A DNA stretch of 64,000 nucleotides from Weissella koreensis KACC 15510 (GCF_000219805.1 NC_015759.1:248001-312000); one strand, 5' to 3'. Shown: positions 17,032-25,966, numbered from the stretch's first letter. The notes: a model not told the origin generated them from the sequence alone. Numbers and translations: made by a program.

Positions 17032-18207
17032 TTAATCTTTTAACTTCATTGCACCATCCCCAATATGGGCAACGTAAAATTCTGGTGTATAACCAACAAT
17101 TTTCAAATAGTCATCGTACACATTATTTTCAAATTTAGTTATCTCAGATTCTTTAACTAAAGCAATGGCACAACCACCAAAACCAGCTCCGGTCATTCGA
17201 GCTCCCAAGACACCTTCTTGGGCTTGAGCTGATGATACCAATGTATCTAACTCCAATCCAGTCACTTCATAGTCATCTCGTAATGATGCATGTGATTCAT
17301 CTAATAATTTACCAAATGCTTTTAAATTACCAGCTGACAATTCAAGCTTGGCATCAATCGTACGTTGATTTTCATAAACTGCATGTCGAGCACGCTTGAT
17401 CAAAATTTCGTCTTGAATCAAATCTTGGTTTTCATCAAATTCAGCATTCGTTAACTGGCCTAATGAATCAATTTCTAACCCACCAGCTTGAAGGCGGCGT
17501 AGCGCTTCTTCACACTCAGATCGTCGTTCATTATATTTAGAATCACTGAGTTCACGTCTTTTATTGGTATTCATAATAACGATCGCATAATCGCCCAGTA
17601 CAACAGGCACCATTTCATGTTTCATGGTGTTAACATCTAATAAAATGGCTTCATCTTCTTTTCCAAAGCCAATAGCAAATTGATCCATAATTCCAGTATG
17701 CAACCCAAAGTACTCATTTTCAACTTTTTGACCAGTCTCTACTAGATCCAAACGATTCACTTCTAATTGATATAAGTCTTCTAACATAACTCCTACCAAT
17801 AATTCTAACGAAGCTGATGACGATAACCCCGCTCCATTGGGGATATTTCCTTGAACTAATAAATCAAAACCATTGTCAAAATAATATCCCTGTTCTTGTA
17901 ACTTCTTAATCATTCCCTTAACATAGTTCGCCCAACCATGTTTTGGATCATAATCCAAATTATCAAGATCAACTTGAATAACTCCCTCGGTGGCAAAATT
18001 CATTGAGTACAAAAAGACTTTTGAATCATTCCGTTTAGCGGCTACTCCATAAGTACCATAAGTAATCGAAGCCGGGAAAACATGTCCTCCATTGTAATCA
18101 GTATGCTCCCCAATTAAGTTAATTCGTCCTGGAGCAAAAAATTGTTGTGTAGTCTTAGGCCCAAATTTTTCAGCAAAAGCTGTATTTAATTCTTTAATTC
18201 GCTTCAT
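17032..18207 (-). CDS. galK: Galactokinase GalK
   Basis: A GHMP-family kinase of about 391 residues that phosphorylates galactose at C1. It has the galactokinase signature GRINLIGEHTDYNGG, the ATP-binding PNGAGLSSSASLE loop and the C-terminal GARMTGAGFGGCAIA motif. The open frame starts at 18222, but that ATG is part of the ribosome site ATGAGGATTAAGATT. The ATG at 18207 (MKRIKELN) is the likely start. It lies between the permease and galT on the same strand with short gaps, so the three are one transcript. Confidence 0.95.
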   Translation of the reverse strand: MKRIKELNTAFAEKFGPKTTQQFFAPGRINLIGEHTDYNGGHVFPASITYGTYGVAAKRNDSKVFLYSMNFATEGVIQVDLDNLDYDPKHGWANYVKGMIKKLQEQGYYFDNGFDLLVQGNIPNGAGLSSSASLELLVGVMLEDLYQLEVNRLDLVETGQKVENEYFGLHTGIMDQFAIGFGKEDEAILLDVNTMKHEMVPVVLGDYAIVIMNTNKRRELSDSKYNERRSECEEALRRLQAGGLEIDSLGQLTNAEFDENQDLIQDEILIKRARHAVYENQRTIDAKLELSAGNLKAFGKLLDESHASLRDDYEVTGLELDTLVSSAQAQEGVLGARMTGAGFGGCAIALVKESEITKFENNVYDDYLKIVGYTPEFYVAHIGDGAMKLKD

Positions 18208-18225
18208 AATCTTAATCCTCATTTT

Positions 18226-19656
18226 CTATAATTTTGTATTTTCGTCTTTTTTGTAACGTGATTCAAGTTCCTTAACAATTTCAGCATGCTTTTTCTCTGT
18301 TAATGTAATTTTCCAAATGAAAATAATCATTGAAACTAGCATTAGAACACCTGGAATTACGAATGCATACAAATGATATGTTCGAATACCACTCGCCGTA
18401 ATGTCACTTGCCGTAGCGCTTCCGGTCATACCAGCAGCAATAGCTACAAATCCCACAATGGCATTTGAGAAGGCCCCCGCCAACTTATCAAGTAATGGTC
18501 GCAAAGATAAGGTTACAGCTTCCTTTCGAACTCCATTCTTCCATTGACCATATTCAACCGAATCGGTAATTGTCATCAAAACTGACAAGAAAATTAATTG
18601 TTGTGGGAAATAGAACAAGATCAAGCCTAAAGTAATAATACCAATATTATTACCGGCTACCAAAAATGACGTATATCCTAATAACATTAAAATAATTCCC
18701 AAAATAAAGACATAACGGCGGGTAATTAACCGTGTCAAAATCGGAAATAGTGGGACAGCAATGATTCCAGTAATCATTGAGATAACTCCAACCAAAGCAA
18801 ATTCTGACACTCGACCGATTACAAACTTAAAGTAAAACATCAAGACACCAGTCGTTGCTACGTTAGCAATCGCATAAAACATATATGAAATAGCCAACCA
18901 CATTAATTGATCATTCATAAATATAGCCTTGAAAACATCTACAATACTATATTTCTCATTCTTTTCTTGTCGACGTAAGATCGTATTATTTTCTTTTGAG
19001 AACTTAGCTGTTATAATTGCTGATCCAGCTGAAATAACTGCAATAACAATTGCAAACCAGAACCAACCAGCTGCACTTTCATCACCTTTACCACCTGTCA
19101 TTGCCGTAAAGAAAGCCACAATTGGAACTACCAACGCAGTCGTACCATTAGCCCCTAATGAAGATCCGAACCGGGCAAAAGTTGCCAAGGTTCCACGTTC
19201 AGCGGTATCATTTGACAATGCAGGAATCATTGACCAAAAGGCGATATCCTTAAATGAATAAAAGCTATCCAAAATAATAAAAATTACGGCAAATAATCCT
19301 AAATATAATGATGGTTGACTAACTGCTAACCCAAAGAAATTAGTATAAATAATTACCAAGGCCACCGCTGACACTAACCCACCAATGACTAACCATGGTT
19401 TAAATTTACCATACTTAGACTTCGTATTATCAATTATACTTCCAATAATTGGATCAAAAATAATTTCAACTAATCGAATTCCAACAACTAATGAGGTAAT
19501 TAAACCGATATATTTAGCCTCAGTTGCTTTATCAGCACCTGTAAATAATGTACTTGTAACGAAAATCATAAAATAAGTTGATAACGTTACATAGTATGCA
19601 TCATGCCCAAACGCACCAAAAGCATAAGCAAAACGCTGTTTCATTTTATCAGGCAT
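18226..19656 (-). CDS. GPH-family sugar:cation symporter (galactose/galactoside permease)
   Basis: A 476-residue protein with twelve predicted membrane helices. The start (RFAYAFGAFGHDAYYV) and the loop EIIFDPIIGSIIDNTKSKYGKFKPW are signatures of the glycoside-pentoside-hexuronide (MelB/LacS/GalP) family. The C-terminal IIA-like regulatory domain of streptococcal LacS is absent. As the first gene before galK and galT, with no alpha- or beta-galactosidase gene beside it, free galactose is the simplest substrate; melibiose or lactose remain possible. AAGGAGTG precedes the ATG at 19656. Confidence 0.88.
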   Translation of the reverse strand: MPDKMKQRFAYAFGAFGHDAYYVTLSTYFMIFVTSTLFTGADKATEAKYIGLITSLVVGIRLVEIIFDPIIGSIIDNTKSKYGKFKPWLVIGGLVSAVALVIIYTNFFGLAVSQPSLYLGLFAVIFIILDSFYSFKDIAFWSMIPALSNDTAERGTLATFARFGSSLGANGTTALVVPIVAFFTAMTGGKGDESAAGWFWFAIVIAVISAGSAIITAKFSKENNTILRRQEKNEKYSIVDVFKAIFMNDQLMWLAISYMFYAIANVATTGVLMFYFKFVIGRVSEFALVGVISMITGIIAVPLFPILTRLITRRYVFILGIILMLLGYTSFLVAGNNIGIITLGLILFYFPQQLIFLSVLMTITDSVEYGQWKNGVRKEAVTLSLRPLLDKLAGAFSNAIVGFVAIAAGMTGSATASDITASGIRTYHLYAFVIPGVLMLVSMIIFIWKITLTEKKHAEIVKELESRYKKDENTKL

Positions 19657-19699
19657 AGTAACACTCCTTAAAGTTTACTGATTAATATTTTTACTACGC

Positions 19700-19733
19700 C
19701 TTAACTATAGTTTGAAAGCGCTTTCGCTTGCAA
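19700..19733 (-). promoter_or_regulatory. Promoter of the galactose operon with cre site
   Basis: On the minus strand TTGCAA (19728-19733), an 18-base spacer and TATAGT (near 19704-19709) form a promoter. The spacer contains gaaagcgctttc, centred at 19712-19725 (tgaaagcgctttcg), one base off the CcpA binding consensus TGNAANCGNWNNCA. CcpA bound there would block RNA polymerase when glucose is present. Confidence 0.7.
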
Positions 19734-19736
19734 GGC

Positions 19737-19769
19737 TTTTTGTTACTCTATTTTGACCTTTTGTGACTC
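19737..19769 (-). promoter_or_regulatory. Pair of direct repeats next to the galactose promoter, likely AraC-type operator
   Basis: On the plus strand tttttgttactc (19737-19748) and cttttgtgactc (19758-19769) match at 10 of 12 positions and are 21 bp apart, two helical turns. The near copy ends three bases from the -35 box. This is the classic arrangement for AraC-family activators, and such a gene lies at the far end of the operon. Confidence 0.6.
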
Positions 19770-20060
19770 TTGATTGTGAATATACTTACAATAAAAAGTT
19801 AGAAGTGTTCATTAATTGAAAAAATAAATAACTGTATCGACTCATAATACCTGTAATAAATTATTCAATCATTTTTAATAATTAATTTAATATATGTTAA
19901 TTCTATTAATTAATGTATATACGATGAGAATTATTTAATTAAATTAAAATTTTATAATTATATTCACTCTCCTCAATGAACATTCATCCAATTTAAAATC
20001 ATTTGTGATTTATAATACAGTTTACCGTAAATTCATTTAATTAAATTTTATTTTTATATC
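19770..20060. other. AT-rich intergenic DNA
   Basis: Very AT-rich sequence upstream of the galactose promoter. I see no open frame with a ribosome site, no strong hairpin and no RNA motif here. Confidence 0.6.
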
Positions 20061-20092
20061 AAAAAAGGTAGATATAAATATATCTACCTTTC
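20061..20092 (-). terminator. Terminator of the WxL cluster
   Basis: aaaggtagatata pairs perfectly with tatatctaccttt around a short loop, with T run on the minus strand, about 80 bases after the large WxL-like gene. Confidence 0.8.
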
Positions 20093-20174
20093 AATAAAAA
20101 GCTACTAATAATGAATATTACTTACCTACAATAATTTCTCATACAGTTTTACATTTTTTTACTCTAAAAATATA

Positions 20175-22055
20175 TTATTCAATAGCACCATCAACTAATG
20201 TATAAGTAACTGTTCCATTAAATACCCCAGCCTTATCACTTTTTGAACTTTGAACTAATAACCCATGTTCTGCATCTGTAGTATATGTTAGTTTTCCCGC
20301 AGAATTAGGGTCACCATTTGTACCGGCATTAAAATCAGCACCCTGTAGAATATTTTGGGCGCCAGATCCTAAATTAATAACATCTGCACTGCCATTCTTC
20401 TTAAATCCATATTGATGTTCTGGATCTCCGGATACAGAAGCTTGTAATGTGAAATTGTGTTGCTGAGCACGTGAATCAAAAACCGAAAAAACTTGTTGAT
20501 TATCAGTCGCCCCATTTCGTGGTAACCAAACTTTACTTTTATCATTTGGGAAAATACTATCAGCTAATTGATATACCCAATTTGACGGTTTTACCTGATT
20601 AGTATTGTTAATTTCACCTGGTTGAATATCCACTCTAGTTGCATTCTGCAAATTACTTAAATAACTATTACCACTAATTTTAGGGTTCATTTGATCATTT
20701 GTTTTCCAATCACCGGTGATGCTACCCAACTCAGCCACAAATAAACTATTTAGCTCATTATTTTGAAAACCTTTAATTGTTAATGGGCTAGTTGTCCCCA
20801 AATCTAGTATTAAATTATTGGCCTGAACGGGTGGAATGGTTTGCCCCTGCATCGAAAATAGCTTCACCGCATTTAAATTAATTTTAGAACCACTAGCCCC
20901 ATTTCCGTTAATCACTCGTTGATTAACATTAGTGCTAGTATTATTGGTTTTCAGTATCGTCTGGCTTCCATTTTGCGCCGTCAATGTTAGTTTCCCCATA
21001 GATTGCGGGTTTAGTACCGAAATATTTGAAATGAAATTAGTAACCGCATTATTCCCTAAATTGATATTAGTTGTAGTTGGTAAGATCACCCCGCCCCAAA
21101 CTGAATTAGCAGCTGGTGTTTCTGAATTGGAATAACCTAGATTATTCCAATTCATTGTTCCATTATTAGTAATGTTCACAGTGTTAGTTGTTATTCCACG
21201 ACCATAATACAAGATATTTTTTTTAGCGTTATTATTTACTTCCCAAGTAGCACCGGTATTCACCGAAATATTAGATGTATTACGTCCAGTATAAGCAACA
21301 CTAAACATTCCATCATTACCACCACCACTTCCCCAAGTCATCGCTGTTTTACCGTTAACAACCGTTAAATCAGATATTTCTGCAAATTCTTGGGTAGAAG
21401 TACCTTTAATATTAAAATTATTTTGTCCAGTAAATCGTAATGGCACATAATAAGCTGAAAACATTTGTGCACCAGCGTCTGATAAATTAGGATAATTAAT
21501 ACTTACATTATCATAGGTCAAACTACCTGAAAAATTACTAGGTACGATACTCCAATCTCCTCGAAATAAAGAATAGTAAGATAATAGATAACCACTAGTT
21601 TTACCCGTCTCATTCGTTGGATCCGGTACAGTCGCATCTCCGTTGGTTGCACTAGTATATTCACTCGAAGATTTAATATTATGCAATGTTACGTTAAGGC
21701 TAGGTTGTAAGTTGGACATAATGAACGAAGAAGATATCCGATTCTTGACATAATACATATGATTATTAAAATCGATATCCAAATTTTTAATATTGCTATT
21801 CACTCCCAGATTAATGTCTGGAATAGTTATATCTTTATCCACCGATATGGATAAAGAACTTGGTGCTGGATTTGTAATACTCCAATATCCAGCAATATTA
21901 GTTGCTCCAATTAAGCTTACTAAATCGGCTCCTGTTGTAATGTGATAAACATTATTAGTATTAGTAATACTGGCTTCAACTTTATTATTACCGTAAAGTC
22001 CTGCACCTAACCATACGCCTAAAATGATTAAAACTATTTTCATTTTATTCCGCAT
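20175..22055 (-). CDS. Large WxL-like cell surface protein with altered WxL motifs
   Basis: A 626-residue secreted protein with an N-terminal signal peptide (KMKIVLIILGVWLGAGLYG, cleavage near VEAS). The middle is a repeat-poor, N/S/T-rich beta-helix-like region typical of adhesins. The last 190 residues look like a WxL domain, which binds the wall non-covalently. However, the two W-x-L motifs read F535-T-L537 (HNFTLQA) and Y618-T-L620 (VTYTLVDG). There is no LPxTG signal. The start at 22055 has GAAGAAGGAG upstream and overlaps the DUF916 gene by 11 bases, so they are co-translated. Target ligand unknown. Confidence 0.75.
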   Translation of the reverse strand: MRNKMKIVLIILGVWLGAGLYGNNKVEASITNTNNVYHITTGADLVSLIGATNIAGYWSITNPAPSSLSISVDKDITIPDINLGVNSNIKNLDIDFNNHMYYVKNRISSSFIMSNLQPSLNVTLHNIKSSSEYTSATNGDATVPDPTNETGKTSGYLLSYYSLFRGDWSIVPSNFSGSLTYDNVSINYPNLSDAGAQMFSAYYVPLRFTGQNNFNIKGTSTQEFAEISDLTVVNGKTAMTWGSGGGNDGMFSVAYTGRNTSNISVNTGATWEVNNNAKKNILYYGRGITTNTVNITNNGTMNWNNLGYSNSETPAANSVWGGVILPTTTNINLGNNAVTNFISNISVLNPQSMGKLTLTAQNGSQTILKTNNTSTNVNQRVINGNGASGSKINLNAVKLFSMQGQTIPPVQANNLILDLGTTSPLTIKGFQNNELNSLFVAELGSITGDWKTNDQMNPKISGNSYLSNLQNATRVDIQPGEINNTNQVKPSNWVYQLADSIFPNDKSKVWLPRNGATDNQQVFSVFDSRAQQHNFTLQASVSGDPEHQYGFKKNGSADVINLGSGAQNILQGADFNAGTNGDPNSAGKLTYTTDAEHGLLVQSSKSDKAGVFNGTVTYTLVDGAIE

Positions 22056-23064
22056 TTTCTTGCTCCTTCTTCCGCCTCAGTAAAATAAATAGCCAAATCA
22101 ATGCAATAATTAGCAATAAGATAATCACTCCCAACAAAATTATTAACCAAGGGCTGGTAGCATTAACTTTAAAATTAGTTTCTTTTTTAACTGCTTCTTT
22201 GACCTCAAACGCTTTATTCCATTGCCATTGATTCCCATATTTGTCTTTTGCAGACCCTTTAAAATGATACTTACCCGCCGGAATTTTACCATCATGACGC
22301 AGCACATAATTAAATTGAGAATTTGGGGCCACTGATCCTTGATCGACTTTTTTCTTAATTAAAGTCTTACCTGTTTTATCATTTACAACCTTAGTATCCA
22401 TTTTCAACTCGGTTATATTAATATTTGTTGGATTTCTCATTTTCACAATTACGCCTGGCAAATATTGATATTGACTCGCTTTAATGGAATTAATCGTTAA
22501 TTTAGGTTTAACTTTGTTATCGTTTTGATGTATTACTAATCCCTTTACAAAAGCAAATTTATTAGTAATTCCTTCTTTACTACTTTCAGTAATCTTTTCA
22601 ACTCGAATCCCACCAGCAACGATCCCATCATATTTTTTTTGAGGCATTTTTATTTTAATTGAAAAGGCCTTATTTTGATGACTAGGAACAGTCAACTTGG
22701 TGTCACTAATTTCAGTAATTTGGCGGATTTGAATATTTGGTTTAGCTCCAAATCCATCTGCATTGCCGCTTTTACCATATTCAATAATGACATTATCAGA
22801 CGTTTGAGCAGGATTAATTGCAATCCGATAAGTCGCTTTTTCATCTGACAGATTCTGAATCGTTAAATGTAAAGTCGTTTCATCGCCGGGTTGCATTTTC
22901 AAATCATAGGTTGTGTCCTTATCGGTTTGAAATTCATTAGCTTTGCCATCCACCGTAAATTCAGCTTGTGGCTGATTATCATCCGCATACACAACGACTC
23001 CACCAGTTCCACCACCAATTATTAATAATATCACAAGCGAAAACAATATTTTTTTAATATTCAT
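22045..23064 (-). CDS. DUF916/DUF3324 WxL-cluster membrane protein
   Basis: A 339-residue protein with a signal peptide (about residues 1-27) and a C-terminal membrane helix (SPWLIILLGVIILLLIIALIW) followed by a basic cytoplasmic tail (RRKKEQENAE). The outer part has two immunoglobulin-like halves: DUF916 (FTVDGKANEFQ, LKMQPGDETTLHLTIQN, GIRV) and DUF3324 (LPGVIVKMRNPTNINI, IPAGKYHFKGSA). Proteins of this kind accompany WxL proteins and are thought to bind both WxL domains and peptidoglycan. It sits between the small and large WxL-like genes. Confidence 0.88.
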   Translation of the reverse strand: MNIKKILFSLVILLIIGGGTGGVVVYADDNQPQAEFTVDGKANEFQTDKDTTYDLKMQPGDETTLHLTIQNLSDEKATYRIAINPAQTSDNVIIEYGKSGNADGFGAKPNIQIRQITEISDTKLTVPSHQNKAFSIKIKMPQKKYDGIVAGGIRVEKITESSKEGITNKFAFVKGLVIHQNDNKVKPKLTINSIKASQYQYLPGVIVKMRNPTNINITELKMDTKVVNDKTGKTLIKKKVDQGSVAPNSQFNYVLRHDGKIPAGKYHFKGSAKDKYGNQWQWNKAFEVKEAVKKETNFKVNATSPWLIILLGVIILLLIIALIWLFILLRRKKEQENAE

Positions 23065-23083
23065 AATTAATTACCTATTTTAT

Positions 23084-23115
23084 GTAAAAAGCAGACCATT
23101 AGGCCTGCTTTTATT
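23084..23115 (-). terminator. Internal terminator between small WxL-like gene and DUF916 gene
   Basis: On the minus strand taaaagcaggcc and ggtctgctttttac form a stem followed by a T run. A second hairpin, ggtgaagac and cttcacacc, lies at 23125-23148. Partial read-through would give more of the small protein than of the downstream genes. Confidence 0.65.
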
Positions 23116-23158
23116 AAATCTGATTAGGTGTGAAGCAGGTCTTCACCTCAAAAATATT

Positions 23159-23722
23159 TTATCTCAAAGCACCATCATTAATAGTATATACAATTGTTCC
23201 AGTATATGTACCAACTTTGGCATTATTTGAAATTTTTATGTTACCTTTTGTACTTTGAGTCTGTTTCGTTCCATTAGAGTTACCATTTCCAGATAGAATC
23301 AGTGCCTCCCCAGATTTAATATCAGCATTTGTCGCTCCTGTCAAAGAAGCATCGCTCACTGCTGTGTCCAAGGTCATCGATACAATGGGTAAATTAACCT
23401 CATCAGTATTTTGCATATCTGTCGCCTTAGCCGTCACTTGATATCCTGCGTCAGTTCCACGGCTATCAGTTACTTGAAGAGCAGGGGATCCAACGATACC
23501 GTTTTCATTAATTGCAGCTTTGGTTGTTAAGCTACCCCAATCAAAACTAGGAACAGTATCTAGCGTGATAGCGCTCGGATCACTTGTCAGGCTTAAGGTT
23601 GTGCTCCCATTAGAATTTGCTAGAGGTGCTGCGTTAATTAAGATGGGAGCTGTCAATAGCCCTCCAACTAAAGCAGTGGCACCTAGTAATGCACGCATAC
23701 GGTTTGCATATAAATTAAACAT
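23159..23722 (-). CDS. Small WxL-like secreted protein with altered WxL motifs
   Basis: A 187-residue secreted protein. The signal peptide covers about residues 1-32 (RMRALLGATALVGGLLTAPI, cleavage near NAAP). The rest is a single WxL-type beta domain, with FDWGSL in the place of the usual FDFG segment. The proximal motif reads Y94-Q-V96 in DSRGTDAGYQV and the terminal one Y179-T-I181 in IVYTINDGALR, so tryptophan is missing from both. AAAGGAGG before the ATG is a strong ribosome site, and the cre-bearing promoter is upstream. High expression is likely. Confidence 0.8.
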   Translation of the reverse strand: MFNLYANRMRALLGATALVGGLLTAPILINAAPLANSNGSTTLSLTSDPSAITLDTVPSFDWGSLTTKAAINENGIVGSPALQVTDSRGTDAGYQVTAKATDMQNTDEVNLPIVSMTLDTAVSDASLTGATNADIKSGEALILSGNGNSNGTKQTQSTKGNIKISNNAKVGTYTGTIVYTINDGALR

Positions 23723-23792
23723 ATTGTCGCCTCCTTTGAATTTACATTGAATTAAATTTCCTTATCTATAGAATAACAGAAATGTCTCAAAA

Positions 23793-23808
23793 ATGAAAGC
23801 GTATTCAT
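23793..23808. promoter_or_regulatory. cre site upstream of the small WxL-like gene
   Basis: atgaaagcgtattcat matches the catabolite-responsive element consensus WTGNAANCGNWNNCWW at every position. It lies about 75 bases before the start codon, near the presumed promoter, so CcpA probably controls the WxL cluster. Confidence 0.7.
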
Positions 23809-23882
23809 TTAAGAGTTTTTTTCTTATCTTTTTTTAACAAAAGTGCTTCAATGCAAATCTAAATCACATTGTATATTTATAA

Positions 23883-23918
23883 CAAAAAAGGCAAGGAAAT
23901 AAACATCCTTGCCTTTAT
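23883..23918 (-). terminator. Terminator after the isochorismatase-like gene
   Basis: aaaggcaagga pairs perfectly with tccttgccttt, with a T run on the minus strand, about 45 bases after the stop at 23961. Confidence 0.8.
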
Positions 23919-23960
23919 ATAAAATGATCGTTCTCACAATCTATTCATTTCAATTATTTA

Positions 23961-24473
23961 TTAATCAATAATATCGACTTGTAATGTTTTTAAAACTTCT
24001 AATACATTCTCATGCTTTTGTGGAGTAGTTCCCGCTGTTGCGTGGGCACTTACCATTACTTTAATTTCTGGTGCTATATTTTTAATCAAAATAGCATTAG
24101 ATATTACACAAATATCAGAATCTAAACCGATTAGTTCAACTTCTTCCACCTTTTCATTTAATAATAATTGAGCTAATTCAATTGAACCAAAGGTACTTTT
24201 TTCAATAATATATTTAAATCCTACTTGAGCTGCTGGATAAATTTCCCAACCGTGTGACTTATATTGGGTATGTATGACTGGCAAATACTTACCTTCTTGA
24301 GTAGATAAATAATTTTCACCATGCGTATCCATCGTAGCAATTCGTTCATCTTTTGAATATTCGGATAACTTTTTCAAAACTGCAGGAATAATTTGTTGAG
24401 CTTCAGGCGTTCCTAATGAACCATCAATAAAATCATTTTGAAAATCAATTAAAATCAGCATCTTTTTTGGCAT
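23961..24473 (-). CDS. Isochorismatase-family cysteine hydrolase (nicotinamidase-like)
   Basis: A 170-residue protein of the isochorismatase-like fold. The catalytic triad is visible: D9 or D12 in LIDFQNDFIDG, the lysine in EKSTFGS and the cysteine in DSDICVISNA. The TMDTHGENY stretch is where nicotinamidases hold metal ligands. Members hydrolyse nicotinamide or related amides; which one cannot be decided. AAGGAGCTTGCT precedes the ATG at 24473. It stands downstream of the DsrE-like gene, 92 bases away, possibly on one transcript. Confidence 0.85.
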   Translation of the reverse strand: MPKKMLILIDFQNDFIDGSLGTPEAQQIIPAVLKKLSEYSKDERIATMDTHGENYLSTQEGKYLPVIHTQYKSHGWEIYPAAQVGFKYIIEKSTFGSIELAQLLLNEKVEEVELIGLDSDICVISNAILIKNIAPEIKVMVSAHATAGTTPQKHENVLEVLKTLQVDIID

Positions 24474-24565
24474 AGCAAGCTCCTTAAGTGATTAATAGAC
24501 AAGGTTACCATTAATTTAACTCATTTCATCTTAAATATCCACCAATTTAACTTATCTTACTTTAC

Positions 24566-24901
24566 TTAAGGTTTAATATAGCTGAATCCCGCCCTTTGTT
24601 GCAAAGACAGTTCAACCACCCCAGATGACACTGATTTAACTTGATCTTGAATTTCATTCAAAAGAATATTCCTTTGATTTAATGAATTTTCACAGATCAT
24701 AACTTGAACATCTAATTCAGTCAATTTTTTTAAAATTACAGATGAATCTTTTTTAGCCATTTCAACAGCATCTCCATTAATGACTAATTCAATAATCCCA
24801 TTTTCATGATTAAACTTCATCCACTCAAATAAATGGTATATATTTGAATTTACCATTTCCCATTTACTATTTTCATCAATATGAAAAATTGTATTTAACA
24901 T
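24566..24901 (-). CDS. DsrE/DsrF-like family protein
   Basis: A 111-residue soluble protein. The pattern IIELVINGDAVEMAK, LDVQVMICENSLNQRNI, VSSGVVELSLQQ and the ending GFSYIKP match the DsrE/DsrF-like family of small alpha-beta proteins, some of which carry sulfur. The usual active cysteine position may be the one in ICENS. The physiological role is unknown. GGTGGTAAGAGT precedes the ATG. The promoter region upstream includes a hairpin at 24932-24965. Confidence 0.8.
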   Translation of the reverse strand: MLNTIFHIDENSKWEMVNSNIYHLFEWMKFNHENGIIELVINGDAVEMAKKDSSVILKKLTELDVQVMICENSLNQRNILLNEIQDQVKSVSSGVVELSLQQRAGFSYIKP

Positions 24902-24931
24902 ACTCTTACCACCTTATCTATTTCTGTATAC

Positions 24932-24965
24932 AAAAAAATGCACTAACGATGAGTTAGTACATTTT
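24932..24965. terminator. Hairpin with T/A runs
   Basis: atgcactaac and gttagtacat form a nine-pair stem with a five-base loop, with A run before and T run after. It could be a terminator for plus-direction transcription or an attenuator before the DsrE-like gene. Confidence 0.5.
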
Positions 24966-25368
24966 ACATAGGTGAACTACTCTCACCTTGATTTATTAAC
25001 AAATGTATCTGAAGAGTTTCGAGCTCATATCTCACTAAATCAGAATCATAACATCTCTCTGTATGGAAATAAAGAATTAAATTGCATTACCATTTATGCT
25101 ACAAATACACATTCATAAATTTATTTAGGTTTTATCTAAAAGAATCATTTTATAGTTTATTAACTAGTGATTTCTCAAATTTACGAAATTTGTTAAGTGC
25201 TTATCAGCACCAATAAACTAATATTAACATCTTTTATTACAAAAAGCAACTTATATTCAGTTAAACTTTATTTTACCAATCATATCATCAGCTTACACTA
25301 AATGTTTCATCTTAATTTTAATATACACGACAATCCCATACACTTCTTTTTATCATTATATTTATGAT
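24966..25368. other. AT-rich gap with a branched RNA-like fold
   Basis: No gene with a ribosome site is seen. At 25154-25219 agtttatt and aataaact enclose two perfect hairpins, caaattt-acg-aaatttg and gtgct-tatc-agcac, which is a three-way-junction form. In such AT-rich DNA this may be chance. Confidence 0.35.
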
Positions 25369-25572
25369 TTACAATATTGATAAAATGATTGTAATAACAG
25401 AAAGGATCGAGACCCACATATAAGCTTGATTTCTCTCAGTCCTATAACGCCATATCCCCCACACAAGCATTAATGAATATGAAAATACTATTAGCCAACC
25501 AGTATTAATAAACATATTTATAACAGTTGTTGTAATTACCAAAATCATTAAAATTAAATCTACTTTTCTCAT
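25369..25572 (-). CDS. Possible small membrane protein
   Basis: An open frame of 67 codons encoding two or three hydrophobic segments (about residues 6-23, 26-41 and 52-66) separated by the basic loop RYRTERNQAY, which follows the positive-inside pattern. No good ribosome site stands before the ATG (taataaataATG), the flanks are AT-rich and the family is not recognised. Real but poorly expressed, a relic, or chance are all possible. Confidence 0.35.
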   Translation of the reverse strand: MRKVDLILMILVITTTVINMFINTGWLIVFSYSLMLVWGIWRYRTERNQAYMWVSILSVITIILSIL

Positions 25573-25925
25573 TATTTATTACATATGATTATGAATAAAA
25601 TAAACCTAATAAATATGATCACAATTATTTATATCCTATCGATTAAAGATATTTAAAATTATTGAAATTCATACTTTGGGTCTTTTTATACACTTATTCA
25701 TATATCCTTTCAATTATATAGACATTATCCCATAAATATTTTTGGTTTATAAACTTCATTAAGAATATAACAGCTATTTTATTTCAATACTACCAAATGT
25801 TTTTTAAACGATGCCTAAATGGTGTCCAAGTTTAAAATAACCATGAAAAAGTGCCCAAAAGGTGCCCAAAATTCAATTCCCATCACAATCGATCATATTC
25901 CATCACGACCTTTTTAAACAAAGAA
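25573..25925. other. AT-rich gap with short gtgcccaaa repeats
   Basis: No gene is seen. ggtgtccaag (25823), agtgcccaaa (25853) and ggtgcccaaa (25869) are near copies of one ten-base word. Tandem words of this sort occur at the tails of some phage integrase genes, so this may be another worn integration scar, but the evidence is thin. Confidence 0.3.
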
Positions 25926-25966
25926 AAGCCCTGATATACCAACGTATTTGTTGGAACATCAGGGTT
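25926..25966 (-). terminator. Terminator after rpmE2
   Basis: aaccctgatgttccaac and gttggtatatcagggctttt pair on the minus strand, ending in T and lying just after the rpmE2 stop. Confidence 0.8.

Noticed and set aside
25823..25878. Three gtgcccaaa-like words as a possible CRISPR or iteron array
   Set aside because: The copies are only about ten bases, irregularly spaced and without spacers of equal length; no cas or rep genes are nearby.
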